Positions 1 to 11,183 of a DNA stretch of 64,000 nt are shown here, piece by piece. The DNA lies in assembly GCF_016086655.4 (NCBI RefSeq), contig NC_052136.2:43330492-43394491 (forward strand), in the 5' to 3' direction. A model generated the notes under the pieces. The model ran no database searches, was not told where the DNA came from, and saw only the letters and a list, made by a program, of their open reading frames with translations. Position numbers and translations under genes: made by a program. Source of the DNA: Lepeophtheirus salmonis. Taxonomy: Eukaryota; Arthropoda; Copepoda; Siphonostomatoida; Caligidae. Within the stretch, counting starts at the first letter, position 1; every line of letters starts with the position of its first letter.

Positions 1-982
1 GGCACCTCTCTCTGCAATTCTTTCTGCACGATTTTCTGCATCCCTCCGTGTACTCCAGACATGACAATTGCCCCATTATAACACTGGCTGAGCACCTTCA
101 CTGTATTTAGCCCAATGTCTCAACTACGCCAAAACCAGCTCAGTCAGAGACTTGGTATCATATTGTTTGGTAGTGGCCATTGAGACAAGTCGCTCCCTGA
201 CAGTGTTGCTCGTGTCCACGGAGCGAAATAGTATAGATATATTTTTCAAGATAGCGGGATCTTTGTTGCCATCAACCTATAATGTGTACCAAGCCTCTCC
301 TATATATTTCACTATTTCCTCTGTGATGATTGTACTCATCCCTTCAATAATTTCATTTTGTATGTGATGTGATGTGTTTGTGGCATTTGCAGGGACGATA
401 CTAAAAGTCCTGGCCTGGTCCTTGTACTTTTTAAGGGTGTAGTCCATCAATGCAAGAAAAATGTCATTCCCCACCTCACCTCAAAGCATCATTTGAGTCA
501 TAAGAAGACAGCTGGTTTAATGCTATAAATTGAATGATGTCAACAATAGCTGCTACATAGGTGCGGTTCCTCTTCAGTTATGCTGTATTTACAAGATTGG
601 AGATCTCTAAACGAGCCACACTCCTTGTACACCTCTCCTCTCACAATGCCACAGACTCGTGCCTTCCCAGCCATTCTCTAGAAACAAACCACGAGATGTA
701 AAAGGACGGCTTTACTCTACTTTACTGACGAGTCGGATATGTTTTAAGAAATGCTTGAGTAGGCTGTGTTGCTCAGAGATCCCTTGGCACTTTCAGGCTG
801 CCAGCACATATCAGCGACAAAAACAAAGTCTGCTTCTCCGGGAGTGAGGGCAGTGCCGGCAAAGGCAGAGAATCGGGTGGGATTGAGTGGTTGTTGCTAG
901 TGCTAACACCCACAACGGGTATAGCGCTGATGTTGATAGAAGCCAAAGTAACGTCAACTGTTCCAGCTGCTTCGTGCTCCAC
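1..982 (-). pseudogene. hAT transposase remnant, ZMYM1-like (DUF4371 type), runs off window start
   Basis: Minus-strand translation, pieced across several frames, gives the hallmark blocks of the ZMYM1/DUF4371 group of hAT transposases. In N-to-C order they are NRTYVAAIVDIIQFIALNQL, a GNDIFLALM block (family GNFLELL), SHHIQNEIIEGM (family SPxIQNEI, about 390-355), and finally CYNGAIVMSGVHGGMQK (about 75-25), matching the family's GYDGAxxMSGxxxGVQ. Stops and frame changes interrupt the reading, so it is a dead copy. The C-terminal half of the transposase lies beyond position 1. The N-terminal limit near 982 is the first methionine of the open stretch and is only a guess. Confidence 0.72.
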
Positions 983-1143
983 TTTGTCTCCATCCTCCTA
1001 CTTACTCTGGTCAATGTCTTCTACTGTGGTCTTTTTTAGTTATTTCCGAATATCCATTGCTAAGTGGATATCCAACAGATATATAACTACTGCTGCCAAA
1101 GAAGTCATAGATATGCTATGAGTGCGTGTATTTTGCAAACGAC

Positions 1144-1167
1144 GCCGGCATGAAACACGATGCCGGC
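1144..1167. repeat. GC-rich perfect hairpin
   Basis: Arms GCCGGCAT (1144-1151) and ATGCCGGC (1160-1167) pair perfectly around an 8-base loop. It sits in a short GC-rich island in otherwise AT-rich DNA, near the 5' side of the hAT remnant. The rest of 983-1579 shows no gene. Confidence 0.5.
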
Positions 1168-1579
1168 CTGCGGCTAATCCCAGCAGCGCTGATATGGAGC
1201 GACAATATTGTTACCTCAAGTGTGATATTACTTAATACTACAGCATAAAGCAAAATATATACTAGTGAAATAATATTTGACTATAGATTTTGAGTTGTAT
1301 GTTTATTTAATCATATAAACGAATGAAATTGCTTCTGGCAACAAAAATAGATCCCCACTGAGCGGACTGTTGCCAAGCAGATATAAACAAAAACCCCTAC
1401 ATAAATGCCGAGTGATTTTGTCAGTTTGGCAAATAGTCAGAGTGATGTGGATGCTCATATCTCAACGGTATTTAATGGAAATTGTCACAAGTTTCATTAC
1501 CATTTGTCTTGTGAGCAAGTATTTTTTTTATCATATGCATGAAAAAAAAATATATTTTTGGTATATATATATATATTTT

Positions 1580-1585
1580 TTTAAT
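1580..1585 (-). terminator. Probable catalase poly(A) signal ATTAAA
   Basis: ATTAAA on the minus strand lies about 57 bases after the catalase stop codon (1644-1642), a normal distance for a polyadenylation signal. Flanking DNA is very AT-rich, so the match could be chance. Confidence 0.35.
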
Positions 1586-1641
1586 TAAGGGTGGGAACAA
1601 TTTTTTTGGGGGTGTAATACATGCTTATGTTACAAAATTTA

Positions 1642-4600
1642 TCATTTATTTTTATAATAAGCCAATCTAGTCTCAAGTCTTTTCCCATAATCAGAATCAC
1701 ATTGCCCTAATTGTTTGATGGCTTTCACCTAGGTATAAAAAGGATAGTTAATATTTTTAAGCATTAAGAATGAACTATTTAACCCTACTTGGAATTTTTC
1801 TTGTGCATGGACTAAATTTACTGCAATGTTGTCTACCAAGTTATTCTTTTGTTCTTCGTTTAAAACATCCCTATAAAACACTCCGACTTGATAAAAATTA
1901 TCTTCCTCAGAGGAATCATGGCGTCCCACTTCACCAGAAATCTAAAGAATAAAAGTAAATCAGTATATTGATGTAGTCATGACTGCTGATTAATTAATTA
2001 TTAGTTTCTTACAAAAAAAGGAGTGTTCTCCATAACGCTCTTTACATCCTTTTGGGCCAGAAAATGAGTTTGGGTAGTAATTAGGTCCTTTACCTTGATT
2101 ATTTATGCACATTAATCCATCTCTTTGATAATTATTGGCTCTGCATCTGCGGAAATGTGTCAATTAATAGTAATTATATAAATTATTGTATACGTACAAG
2201 TTATAACTTATATAAATAATTGTACAACTTTGTACGTATCATAACAAATTATGTATGTACGTGAAACTTTAGTCATTTTAATTACCAACTATTAATTAAT
2301 GTGGTGAATTCACTTTGATCTACTAAAATTAATATTTTTTATAAGTTTAGAATTAATGCCAATTTTTATGGGGATTTCAAATTCATACTGTAGCACAAAT
2401 TACTAAGAATTATTTTCCCTCAAAATAGACAAGAATTAAAATTAATAAAAAAGAAATTTTCAATAACGATTGCATATTATGACCAAAAACTGTCAATGTT
2501 TCATCTCATTTTTTTGGTTATCTTGTACAATTTAGGTTCTTAATATACATGTTAAAACAGTTTATTTATTTATATTTTTTGAGGAGAAACTACATACTGG
2601 TGTGGAGAATTGACTGGTATTTGTGTGTAGTTGGTTCCAACACGATAGCGGTGAGCATCACTATAGGTTAATATCCGACCCTAATAAGAATGAATAATAA
2701 TACAATGTTGTTTCACTTAATGTAAAAATAAATAGATTATCTTACTTGCAACATTTTGTCAGGGCTTGCTTCAATTCCAGGGATCAAGTTCCCTGGACTA
2801 AAAGCAATTTGTTCAACCTCAGCAAAGTAATTGGATGGATTTCTATTGAGGACTAGTTGTCCGACTTCAATGAGTGGGAAGGTTTTATGAGACCAAACCT
2901 TTGTCAAATCAAAAGGATCAAAATCTATGGTGTCTGCTTCATCCATAGTCATCACTTGAATGTGCATGGTATAGGAAGGAAAGTTTTCTTGGTCAATAGC
3001 ATTATATAAATCGCGAATAGAGTAATCAGGATCATCTCTGGCCATATTTGCAGCCTCTTGACTTGAAAGATTCTTTATACCTTGGTTAGTTTTAAAGTGA
3101 AACTGAAACAAACAAACAAACAAAAACAAAAAAACATTCATCAAAGGGGATCATGAAATTTATCTATGAAGGTATCGAAAGAATGAGCCTCACCTTACAA
3201 TATACAGCCTCGTTCTTTTTATTAACTAATTTAAAGGTATGAGATCCATAGCCGTTCATATGTCTATATCCATCTGGTGTTCCTCTGTCTGAGAATAGAA
3301 TAGACATTTGATGTGTTGTTTCAGGCCTCAGATTTACAAAGTCACAAAACATATCTGGATCCTTCAAATGTGTTACAGGATTTCTTTTTTGTGAATGAAT
3401 AAAACTCTCAAAAAGAATGGGATCACGAATAAAAAAAATAGGAGTATTGTTTCCAACCAAGTCCCAATTACCCTCCTTCGTATAAAATTTGACGGCGAAT
3501 CCTCTTGGATCTCTCTCAGTATCAGCAGATCCAGATTCACCTCCAACTGTACTGAACCTTACGGCAAGATCTGTTCTCTTTCCAATTGTATCAAATATTT
3601 CAGCCTTGCAGTACTTTGTAATGTCATGAGTTATTTCCAAGTAACCAAAAGCTCCAGCTCCTTTTGCATGAACTACTCTCTCGGGAATACGCTCACGTAC
3701 AAAATGGGCCATTTCGTCCATAAATGCAACATCTTGAATCAAAGAAGGACCTCTTCTGCCAACGGTAACTATGTTATTTTTATCACCCAGTGGGATTCCG
3801 TGACTGGATGTGAGAAGGTCTTCTTTCTAAATTAAATAAAGAAATAAATAGCAAGATCAATGAATTTTGTTGAGAATCAAATTTCATCTAATTCATTTGT
3901 TCCATTTTTTTTTATTTAAGACAGAAAAAGAAGAATCATAGCTATATTTTAGGACCTTCATTTTATTTATGAGAAGGTGAATTTGTCGCCGATGTCATGG
4001 CCTCTTTCAAATACATAGGTATATATAATCTATCAATTTCTAACTACATATTTCATTGTGATGATGAACTTTCTGCTATGGCTTTAAGGGATTCATCAGA
4101 ATAACTTGTTGATAGAAATGAACAATAATTATTCATTAAAGAATACAAATAATCCGAAATTACTTTTTGGAGAAAAACCAGGAGTCCATGTTTTTATTTA
4201 CATTTTATCCAATTTATTTTACATAAATTGGAATTCACACATACAGAAAATATGTGACTTCATACGTAGTCAGGTTAATGTATTTCTATTAACTTTACTA
4301 TGTAGAATAAATATTTTACTTGTACTAACCTAAAGCATTGTATCAAAATAAATTGACCTGAATACATGGCAACCCATTGAATACTATAACAAAAATATAT
4401 TGCGTAGTTTATATTTTTGCTGATAAAGCAGTCAACTTTTGCAATTAGGTATTTCACAAAGCAAGTAGCTTATTCAAAATATTAAGGAACACAAACATTA
4501 ATGCCCGTCTCGGTTATCCTTTGGGGATTTACGCAAAATAAAATTGCAAATAGAGTGTTGATATTTAGTTCTTTAAAAATATATAAGCAAATAATCCATC

Positions 4601-5200
4601 TCTAAATACCACTCAACTCTGATTGTGAGTTGATATCCGGGATGGAACAAAGAATATAAAAGATTTTTAACATTTTTAAACAAAATAAGGGAAATCTTTT
4701 ATCTAATTTTCTTAAACGTACAATAGTTATACATGGTTTAAAAGTAGTACTTAAGTATTCACAAGTACTACTTTTTAAACCATATATAACCAGGGTTGTG
4801 TCAGTCCTTATTTAGGACTGAAAGCTGCAGTCCCGTCCAGTTCGGTTCTTGATAACGTCACTCAACTTTATTTCTTATTTTTTAATCAGTTCTATTAGTG
4901 ACAGTCCGATGGACCGGTCCTAAGACCGTACTGGACCGAATAAATAATAATTGACAAAACACTAAGTATAACTACCCCTGTTTTATGAATACCTATGTAA
5001 AAGTACAGGTACTTAAGGACACTTAAGTACATTGTACTTGTCCCATCTCTGGTTGAGTGATCATTTTATATTTATAGTTTTGTAATACATAAACACAAAT
5101 AATTGCATACATTAGGGAAAATATAATCACGAATAAAGCATACCTTCATCGACTTTGAATAGTTGGCAAGTTGTTCTGTGGCACAATCACGAAGAGGCAT
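1642..5200 (-). CDS. CAT: Catalase, seven exons, about 500 residues
   Basis: Heme catalase, which breaks down hydrogen peroxide, usually in peroxisomes. Exons, from splice signals and homology: 5200-5144, 3826-3194, 3102-2746, 2680-2598, 2146-2013, 1941-1789, 1728-1642. All proposed introns are GT-AG; the last is only 60 bp. Key residues are present: catalytic His72 in RVVHAKGAG, Asn145 in VGNNTPIFF, and proximal heme ligand Tyr355 in RILTYSDAHRYR. About 500 residues is normal for an animal catalase. The start ATG at 5200 opens MPLRDCATEQ; exon 1 ends SKSMK and joins KEDLLTSS. The C-terminus is YYKNK, not a standard peroxisomal SKL or KANL signal. Oddity: the exon 5/6 junction is out of phase by one base at a run of seven T (2013-2019, minus), where six would restore the conserved SGEV join. 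Identity is certain; the 2013 junction is the one doubt. Confidence 0.93.
4734..4782. repeat. Long hairpin in catalase intron 1
   Basis: Left arm TGGTTTAAAAGTAGTACTT (4734-4752) pairs with the right arm at 4763-4782, apart from one extra A in the right arm, around a 10-base loop. Confidence 0.7.
4789..4975 (+). repeat. GGACTG/GTCC-rich dispersed repeat, copy 1
   Basis: Starts ACCAGGGTT and is dense in CAGTCC, GGTCC and GACCG words. It shares order and words with the copy at 9805-10104: a CTGCAGTC block, a TTCTTGAT block, a CAACTTTATTTATT-like block, then GGACCGAATAAAT. No coding potential. Confidence 0.6.
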
Positions 5201-5270
5201 ATTTATTGTTCTTAGACGTAGTATCCAGATTACACTTTAACAAACTAAACCTTAAAACAAATCTCAAATT

Positions 5271-5277
5271 ATTTATA
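5271..5277 (-). promoter_or_regulatory. Possible catalase TATA box
   Basis: TATAAAT on the minus strand, 71 bases upstream of the catalase start codon, is in a plausible place for a TATA box. AT-rich DNA makes chance matches common. Confidence 0.3.
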
Positions 5278-5327
5278 AAGCTTTTTTATCCGAAAATAAA
5301 TTTACATTTACAATACAAGTTATTCTA

Positions 5328-5405
5328 AGCAACGCTGGCCCGTAGGAATTGCGTAAGAAAGGTTATATATGTAGCTTGAATGGGCATACCATTTTGAGAA
5401 GAGGA
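5328..5405 (+). repeat. 80-bp dispersed repeat upstream of catalase
   Basis: About 80 bases including GCGTAAGAAAGGTTATATAT and TTGAATGGGCATACCATTT match 10094-10172 with few differences. This copy lies 130-200 bases upstream of the catalase ATG, beyond the possible TATA box; the other lies in unrelated DNA. Confidence 0.65.
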
Positions 5406-5590
5406 TTCAAAATATATACCTTATCAACTCAATGTTGTTGTATAAACAACAGTGGTAACTAACGAGCGTGGTGCGTTGGAAAGGGGAATATAAATTTAAT
5501 TCCACGGTTTCAAGCACTAACAAGAAATACTATTGCGAGTTCCAAATTTTTTTTTATAATTATAATTATATGAATCCATTGAAATTGGTA

Positions 5591-6043
5591 TTAGGCAAAA
5601 TGGATAATTTCTTGTCGTTTATCTACAATGAGATATGTTATTTCACAATTTAGAATTCTAGGGTCATAATCAGTGTCATTTACTTCTTTTTGGAATCTTT
5701 TAAATTGTAAAACCTCTGGAGAAAAGTTATCTCGCACGTATGCTCCCGCCCCCGAACCACCTTGATATTTCTTTAATAGTAATATTTGATGATTCCTGAA
5801 TACTTTTTCTCATTCAAAATAATGAGATATGAAATATCACATAGCCAATAGTGATGAAAATAATTTATTTCCAGTCAATCTGGTAACAAATACGCCATTA
5901 AGATATAACTTACTTTGAGATTGTGTTGATTTTTCCATAGTGCCTGTCTTTGCATTTTGATATTTACACTAATTTTGTTGAATAAACTATGATCCTACTT
6001 ACCTTTTTCTTTGTTTAAAATATTCAAGTAAAATATCTCCTTT
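5591..6043 (-). CDS. Unidentified spliced gene, last three exons
   Basis: Not recognised. A 67-codon open stretch ends at stop 5593-5591 (HFA at the C-terminus). It contains KKYQGGSGAGAYVRDNFSP and FKRFQKEVNDTDYDPR, with protein-like composition and no internal methionine, so it must be a downstream exon. Phase-compatible GT-AG junctions join exon 5795-5591 to a 30-base exon 5943-5914 (HYGKINTIS) and to 6043-6003 (GDILLEYFKQRK), with introns of 118 and 59 bp. The 5' part was not resolved; an open stretch near 6180-6067 may belong to it. It is on the catalase strand and ends about 390 bp before the catalase start. The terminal exon is the best supported; the two small exons are inference. Confidence 0.45.
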
Positions 6044-6747
6044 CTATCTTTGAATTTTCCTTAGAATCAGCTAGTACGGATGCTAATTTGATCAAAGTAC
6101 TGCGTAGTATTATTTGTTACTAAATATTTTTCAACTATTATAATTAATACTTGTAGTACGAGGAAGGTTCTTATACGGTATGGATTTGAATTGTAAACTA
6201 AAGTACTCTAGATGTACATATGTGCAATGATACTACATAGAGGGGGGATTTGAAATTTGGGACACCTATGAAGGACTGATAAATGAGACTGATTTTACAT
6301 CTCAAATTAAGAAATGACACAACCGAAACAAAGAGTCTTATTTTAAAGGAGGAAAAATGGGGAAAATTCAAAAAAATTGCGTACAACACATTATATGTGT
6401 AGTAGTTTTGCATTGTAATTCAAATTATTTATATTTTTTCCCCCAGATGAACAATAATATTTCTTAGAGTAAATTAAGTCATCTTGAAAAAGTTATAAAA
6501 CAAAATAAGCTGTATCGTGAACCATTTTTACGATAATCGAGAAAGAATTTACTTTTTTTTTTAAATTGGTTTTTGTCGAAACTTTGAGGTCGTTGAGCTA
6601 CCTCTAAACACTGATCAATTTCACTCAAGCATTGCCAGTTGTATTTCTTTTATCAAAAGAAACAGATTTTGACTCACTATCCAGAAACTTCTAAAAAATA
6701 AAAATAAGAAGCATCCTAATGTTGATGTACAATTTATCTATGAAAAG
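6044..6747. other. No clear gene
   Basis: AT-rich sequence before the mariner element. Possible 5' exon material of the minus-strand gene lies up to about 6180; nothing else is supported. Confidence 0.4.
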
Positions 6748-6749
6748 TA

Positions 6750-7926
6750 CAGGGATGTGCAGGAAAATTGTGACATTTTTTAAATTTAAATTTTTAGACT
6801 TAGAGAAAATTTTACTTATTTTTTTTTACAAGGAATGTGGGGCTGAGTGTCTTGTTTAAGCACAAAACGTTCGTTCAAATAGATAAACAAACAAAAGATA
6901 CAAGTCTCCCACGATCGCCAAGACGTTATCGTACCCCAGGTCGACGGTCTACAGGATGTACAACAAGTAAAAGCTACCCGGTCAGTTCGAACGAAGTCCC
7001 ACATAGCAAAAAGTGACAAGAAGAGGAACCACACGTTTCTGGTGGGTCTAAAACGATCGATTGAGAGGCGAAACACCAAAAAAAAACCAGAAAAAAAAAA
7101 GCCAGTGGAGTCAGCCCTGGGAGAGTCCAAAGTGGCTGGTAAAGACCGACATGAAGTTGACATCCTACAAGCACTTGAAGAGGCACATCTTGACATCGAA
7201 GATAGAGGAAGTCCAGTTAACCAGGAGCAGCGTATTATTGAAACTCCTCAGGGATAAGCGTCGTCCTGTAACTTTTTCAGGTACGAGAAGTGGTCCGTAA
7301 ATATGATATACAAAACAACCGCTTCTTAGCTGACAAGAAGGAGAATGCCCCATGGTTTATATTACCGAGTTTCTGTTGTGGGTCATGACGTTGGTGGTCC
7401 TTGGGTCGAACAAGACGATCTTCTTCAACCAAAAAGAGTGGGACGGCACTAATAAGTACTGCAAGGTACTGAAAGACTAAGTCATTGCGTGGATGAAAGT
7501 CAACGATGGGTCAACAAATTCACTCACCTTCCACCAGGACTCAGCCCCTGCTCACAAGGCCAAGAATATCTTCGACTAGTTCAAGGAGGAAAAAGTAAAC
7601 TTCTGGTGCATGCAGACTTGGTCCTTTAACTCTCCCGATTTGACCCCTATGGACCAGTTCTTTTGGATGGAGTTAGAAAGCTAAGTCTGCTCGAGGCCCC
7701 ACAACAGTTTGGCCGACCTCAAGAAATTAATCGTGTAGTAGTGAGCCAAGATAAATCCCACACACGTAGTCCCGGCCTACTCCTTCTTCTAGATCCACCT
7801 CGAGAAGGTCATCGCTGCCAACGTGGACACATAGAATAATCATTTTCTCCATTGAGGGATGAACGAACAAAAAAATCGGGAGTTATAGCCGATTAAAAAA
7901 TGTCCCAATTTACCTGCACATCCCTG
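6750..7926 (+). mobile_element. Tc1/mariner element, complete ends, dead transposase
   Basis: Terminal inverted repeats begin CAGGGATGTGCAGG at 6750 and, reverse-complemented, at 7926. About 36 bases pair with few mismatches, and both ends are flanked by TA (6748-6749 and 7927-7928), the usual mariner target. The plus-strand interior encodes a broken transposase. Visible blocks are a helix-turn-helix-like LKRHILTSK stretch (about 7165), FHQDSAPAHKA with the second catalytic Asp (about 7530-7565), and NSPDLTPMDQFFW with the third acidic region (about 7632-7670). Several stops and frameshifts make it non-autonomous. Length 1177 bp is normal for the superfamily. Confidence 0.92.
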
Positions 7927-7949
7927 TACAAGTCGTTTTACTTATTAAT

Positions 7950-8720
7950 TTACTTTTCTTTTTTAAATTTATAAGTCACTTACAGGTTACAAGGCGAAAA
8001 ATAAAGATTCTTCATGGAATTTGAAGTACAATAGGATAAAGACGGATTTGATTTCTTTTCATAATTAGTATTTTTAATTTCTGAAGCCCCCCCCCCACCA
8101 AAAAAAAAAGGACTTTTTATTTAATATTTGAAATATTTTTTTCAAAAAATAGCTTAAAAATTTTTTTTACAAAAATTAAATTTTCTATGAATATGAAATA
8201 TCTATGAAATTTTGCTTCAAAAACTTAATGTTTGAAATTTTTTTCGAAGAATTTTAGACTAAAATATAATTTTCCCAAAAATTATATTTTTTGTGAATAA
8301 TTATGAATTTTCAATTTTTTTTTCAGATAAATTTTATACTTTTAATTTAATTTGTAACATTTTTTTTCTGAAAAATGCAATTTTTAATGAATAGCTATGA
8401 GTTTTTACTTAAAAAAATCTAATGTTTAAAGTTTTTTTCTAAGAATTTTATACTAAAATTTAACTTTTTAAATTTTTTCTAAAAAATTATTTTTTTTTGA
8501 ATTATTTTGAATTTTCGATTTTTGTTTCAGAAAAATTTAAAATTTGATTTGTAAAATTTTTTTCTGAAAAATTCAATTTTCTATGAATAGCTATGAATTT
8601 TTACTCCAAAAAATTTTATATTTGAAATACAATTTTTTTATTTTTTTCAAAAGAATTTAATTTTTTATGAATAACTTTATGTTTTTTTATATTGAAAAAA
8701 AAAGAAGAAAAAAAAACCAA
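7950..8720. repeat. AT-rich degenerate tandem array, about 95-bp unit
   Basis: A box close to TATGAATAGCTATGAATTTT recurs about every 86-108 bases (near 8188, 8293, 8387, 8495, 8582, 8668), separated by poly-T and poly-A runs. A run of C at 8086-8095 sits at the left. The same box recurs in the arrays at 9490-9780, 18640-19070 and 27530-27700. Confidence 0.65.
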
Positions 8721-9489
8721 GCTTCTCCCTCAATATAAAATTGTGGATGTCCTGATATAATTTACACTTGTAGCTAATAATTTGTTGAATCTATTTGTAA
8801 TATTAATAACTTTTATATCGTATCATTTGTCATCTCTAATTTGTTTGTTTTTTTGCGTATAACTTCTAATAAAATTTATATATTTTGGTAATGCTTCATC
8901 GTTTTATCAGTTATGTTTTTTATTTTACCAATACTTTTTAACTCAATATCACAAATATACGTTATAATACTTTTACTGATCAATTTACTAGTAATCAACT
9001 GTTACGGGATCTTTTCCTTTTATGCACATATTTGGATTAGAGGTAATAAGATTGCAGGTTTGACCCATGACGAGCAACTCTAAGAACTAGGAGGAAAATC
9101 CCAAAAAATAAAACTTGTATTATTTGTTTTATCTTTATTGTTCTTATCAGGAAAAACCTTTTTGATCAACTTCGGAGGACTTTCAAGAATACTCTACATA
9201 GATTGCATTTTATTGTTAACTCTCGATTTTTTTCTTGTTCTTTTCGACTTATTAGTGTTTGATACATTGAAGCTAATTCTTTAAAATTAACTCTTCTTAT
9301 TATTTTCTTGTAATTATTGAATAATAGTTCCATTTTTGGGAACAATGGGTTAACTATCAATTGATTAAGTCCTTATTTTCTGTTTCTCCTTTGGAGAAAA
9401 GATTGCAAAATATGATAAAAGTAACTATGTGTAAATTTTTTTATTGTTCAAAATAGCGATTCATAAGAGAACTAATATCTTGCAAGTCA
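8721..9489. other. Intergenic, one short dispersed repeat
   Basis: AT-rich DNA without a supported gene. Positions 9040-9110 hold a copy of the GAGGTAATAAGATT repeat described separately. Confidence 0.4.
9040..9110 (+). repeat. GAGGTAATAAGATT repeat, copy 1
   Basis: Contains GAGGTAATAAGATTGCAGG, then ACCCATGACGAG and AGGAGGAAAATCCC. It matches 14530-14600 over about 70 bases with roughly one difference in six. It has no reading frame. Confidence 0.6.
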
Positions 9490-9780
9490 CCAACAAATAT
9501 TTTTTCCAAAAAAAATTAAATCTCTGTGAATAGCTATGGTTTTTTTATTTAATATTTGAACTTAATTTTTTTCCAAAAATTACTTTTCTGTTAAAATCTA
9601 TGAATTTTTGAATTTTTTTTTTTCGAAAATGTAATATATGGTATTTAATATTTAATTTTTTTCCCCTATGAATTAATTTTCTTTGAATAGCTATGGAATT
9701 TTGAAAAAAAAAATTTAACTTTTGATTTTTTTTTTGAAAAAAATTACATACCTCTAAAAAAATGAATATATATATATTTA
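9490..9780. repeat. AT-rich array, second block
   Basis: Carries the GAATAGCTATGGTTTTT-type box near 9525 and 9683 plus long T and A runs. Same family as 7950-8720, with no coding signal. Confidence 0.5.
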
Positions 9781-9804
9781 TATAATCCTGCAACCTTAGC
9801 TATT

Positions 9805-10104
9805 GTTGAGACAGTCGTCCTTTAGGAATGAAGACTGCAGTCACGTCCAGTTTAGTGTCACTCCGGTCCAGTTCAGTCCTGCATATCAGTCCTTAAACTT
9901 ATAAAGTTCTGTTCTTGATGGCGAAAGTCAACTTTATTTATTGTTTTTTCAATCAGTTGTAGTACTGAATGTCCAAAGGACTGTCTGTAGTAAGGAAAGA
10001 ACCCAAGGACTGTATGTATTAATGCCCGAACCCAAGGACAGATAGGACAAGTCCTAGGACTGGACAGGACCGAATAAATGAGCTAACATAGCACTAACCC
10101 TGGT
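9805..10104 (+). repeat. GGACTG/GTCC-rich dispersed repeat, copy 2
   Basis: Rich in CAGTCC and GGACTG words, with the same block order as 4789-4975, and ends AACCCTGGT (10096-10104), the reverse complement of the ACCAGGGTT that starts copy 1. This suggests short terminal inverted repeats of a non-autonomous element. It directly abuts the 80-bp repeat at 10094-10172. Confidence 0.6.
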
Positions 10105-10172
10105 CTGTAGGTATTGCGTAAATAAAGTTATATATGTAGATTGAATGGGCATTCCATTTCGAGAAGAGTGTA
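10094..10172 (+). repeat. 80-bp dispersed repeat, copy 2
   Basis: Matches 5328-5405, including TATTGCGTAAATAAAGTTA and TTGAATGGGCATTCCATTT. Confidence 0.65.
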
Positions 10173-11183
10173 AAAATGTAGCTAATCAAAGATTCTAGAC
10201 TTTACCTTTTACTCAAAAGTTATTTTATACTGAACTATAGGCCTGAACACTATGGACGAATATGCGAAAATGGTCTAAATCCTCGTTGCTCAAGAAAAGT
10301 TTCAACATTATGGACTATTCAAATATCAGAGCGGATGTCAGGGACTTCACGTGTCTCTTTTTGTAATTTGAACACATACACTGAAACACCCGGTTAATCA
10401 TCCGGTATATGTAGGATCGTCCTTAAAATAGGCTGCGACGCCCCTAATGTAAGAGCTCCGGTACGTCTATGCTATGGATCATGTATTATAATCATGAATT
10501 TGAAATGAGCTCTAAAGAAATTTGAGGACTCGATTAAAATATTTCAAGAACTTGGATTTGTGATAAAGGACTTCAGAAACAACTTGGACTTGTATTATAA
10601 AGATTTTATCCCACCTATGGGCTTAGTATATATTGTATATTATAATATACAATATATATATTTAGTTTGAATTATTATCGAGAAAGATACCTCATACCTC
10701 AAAAATGAAAAGATAGAATAATGCTTCAAAGCAAATGAAAAGTAAAAAGTACTTCTGAAGGTCGTTCAGTACAAAAATTAAAAAAACGTACGTACATAAC
10801 ACACCTATGTATAAAAGACCTAAAAATTTCTCTTATGCTCAAGGACAATTGACCCGACCAAAAATTATTATGAGAATGACTGAGTTTGTGTGTAATTATT
10901 TTAACAGGAGGGAGAGACTATAGCTTGTCTGTAAAATCAACCCTCACTACCCCTATCCACTATTACCTATACAATGTGGGTACATCGCTTTAATTCGACA
11001 CAGGTTACACATTAAACCTGGTTAAAATAAAGAACTATATATCGTCTAGCCAAGTATGTACGTTAAACTGTTTCAAGAAACTATCTTTGTAATAAAATCA
11101 TGAGAATACGACATCCTATTGCAGTTTAAAAAATGAAATTTTACTTCTATTATTTTTAGTGTTGGAACACAAAATTACCATAT
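10173..11183. other. Intergenic
   Basis: No supported gene. Contains the 32-bp palindrome at 10627-10658 and, near 10430-10450 on the minus strand, an AGGGGCGTCGCAG word resembling the boundary box of the AT-rich arrays. Confidence 0.4.
10627..10658. repeat. Perfect 32-bp AT palindrome
   Basis: The 16-base left half TATATATTGTATATTA is followed at once by its exact reverse complement, with no spacer. It could extrude as a cruciform. No gene abuts it. Confidence 0.85.

Larger units (their letters stand above)
4636..5052. repeat. Possible MITE inside catalase intron 1
   Basis: The left edge (GGGATGGAACAA, from about 4638) and the reverse complement of the right edge (AGAGATGGGACAAGT, ending about 5051) resemble each other, as imperfect terminal inverted repeats would. 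Inside are the hairpin at 4734-4782 and a GGACTG-rich repeat from about 4789. Related CCATCTCT ends recur near 13986 and 36470. Boundaries are tentative. Confidence 0.4.

Noticed and set aside
152..367. Plus-strand 71-codon open frame
   Set aside because: Antisense to the ZMYM1-like hAT blocks.
1560..1580. TA dinucleotide runs here and near 36640 as functional elements
   Set aside because: Ordinary microsatellites in AT-rich DNA.
3395..3835. 146-codon plus-strand open frame across the catalase second exon
   Set aside because: It is antisense to a strongly conserved catalase exon and has no similarity of its own.
6816..7196. 126-codon minus-strand open frame with serine-rich start
   Set aside because: It lies inside the mariner element, antisense to its transposase.
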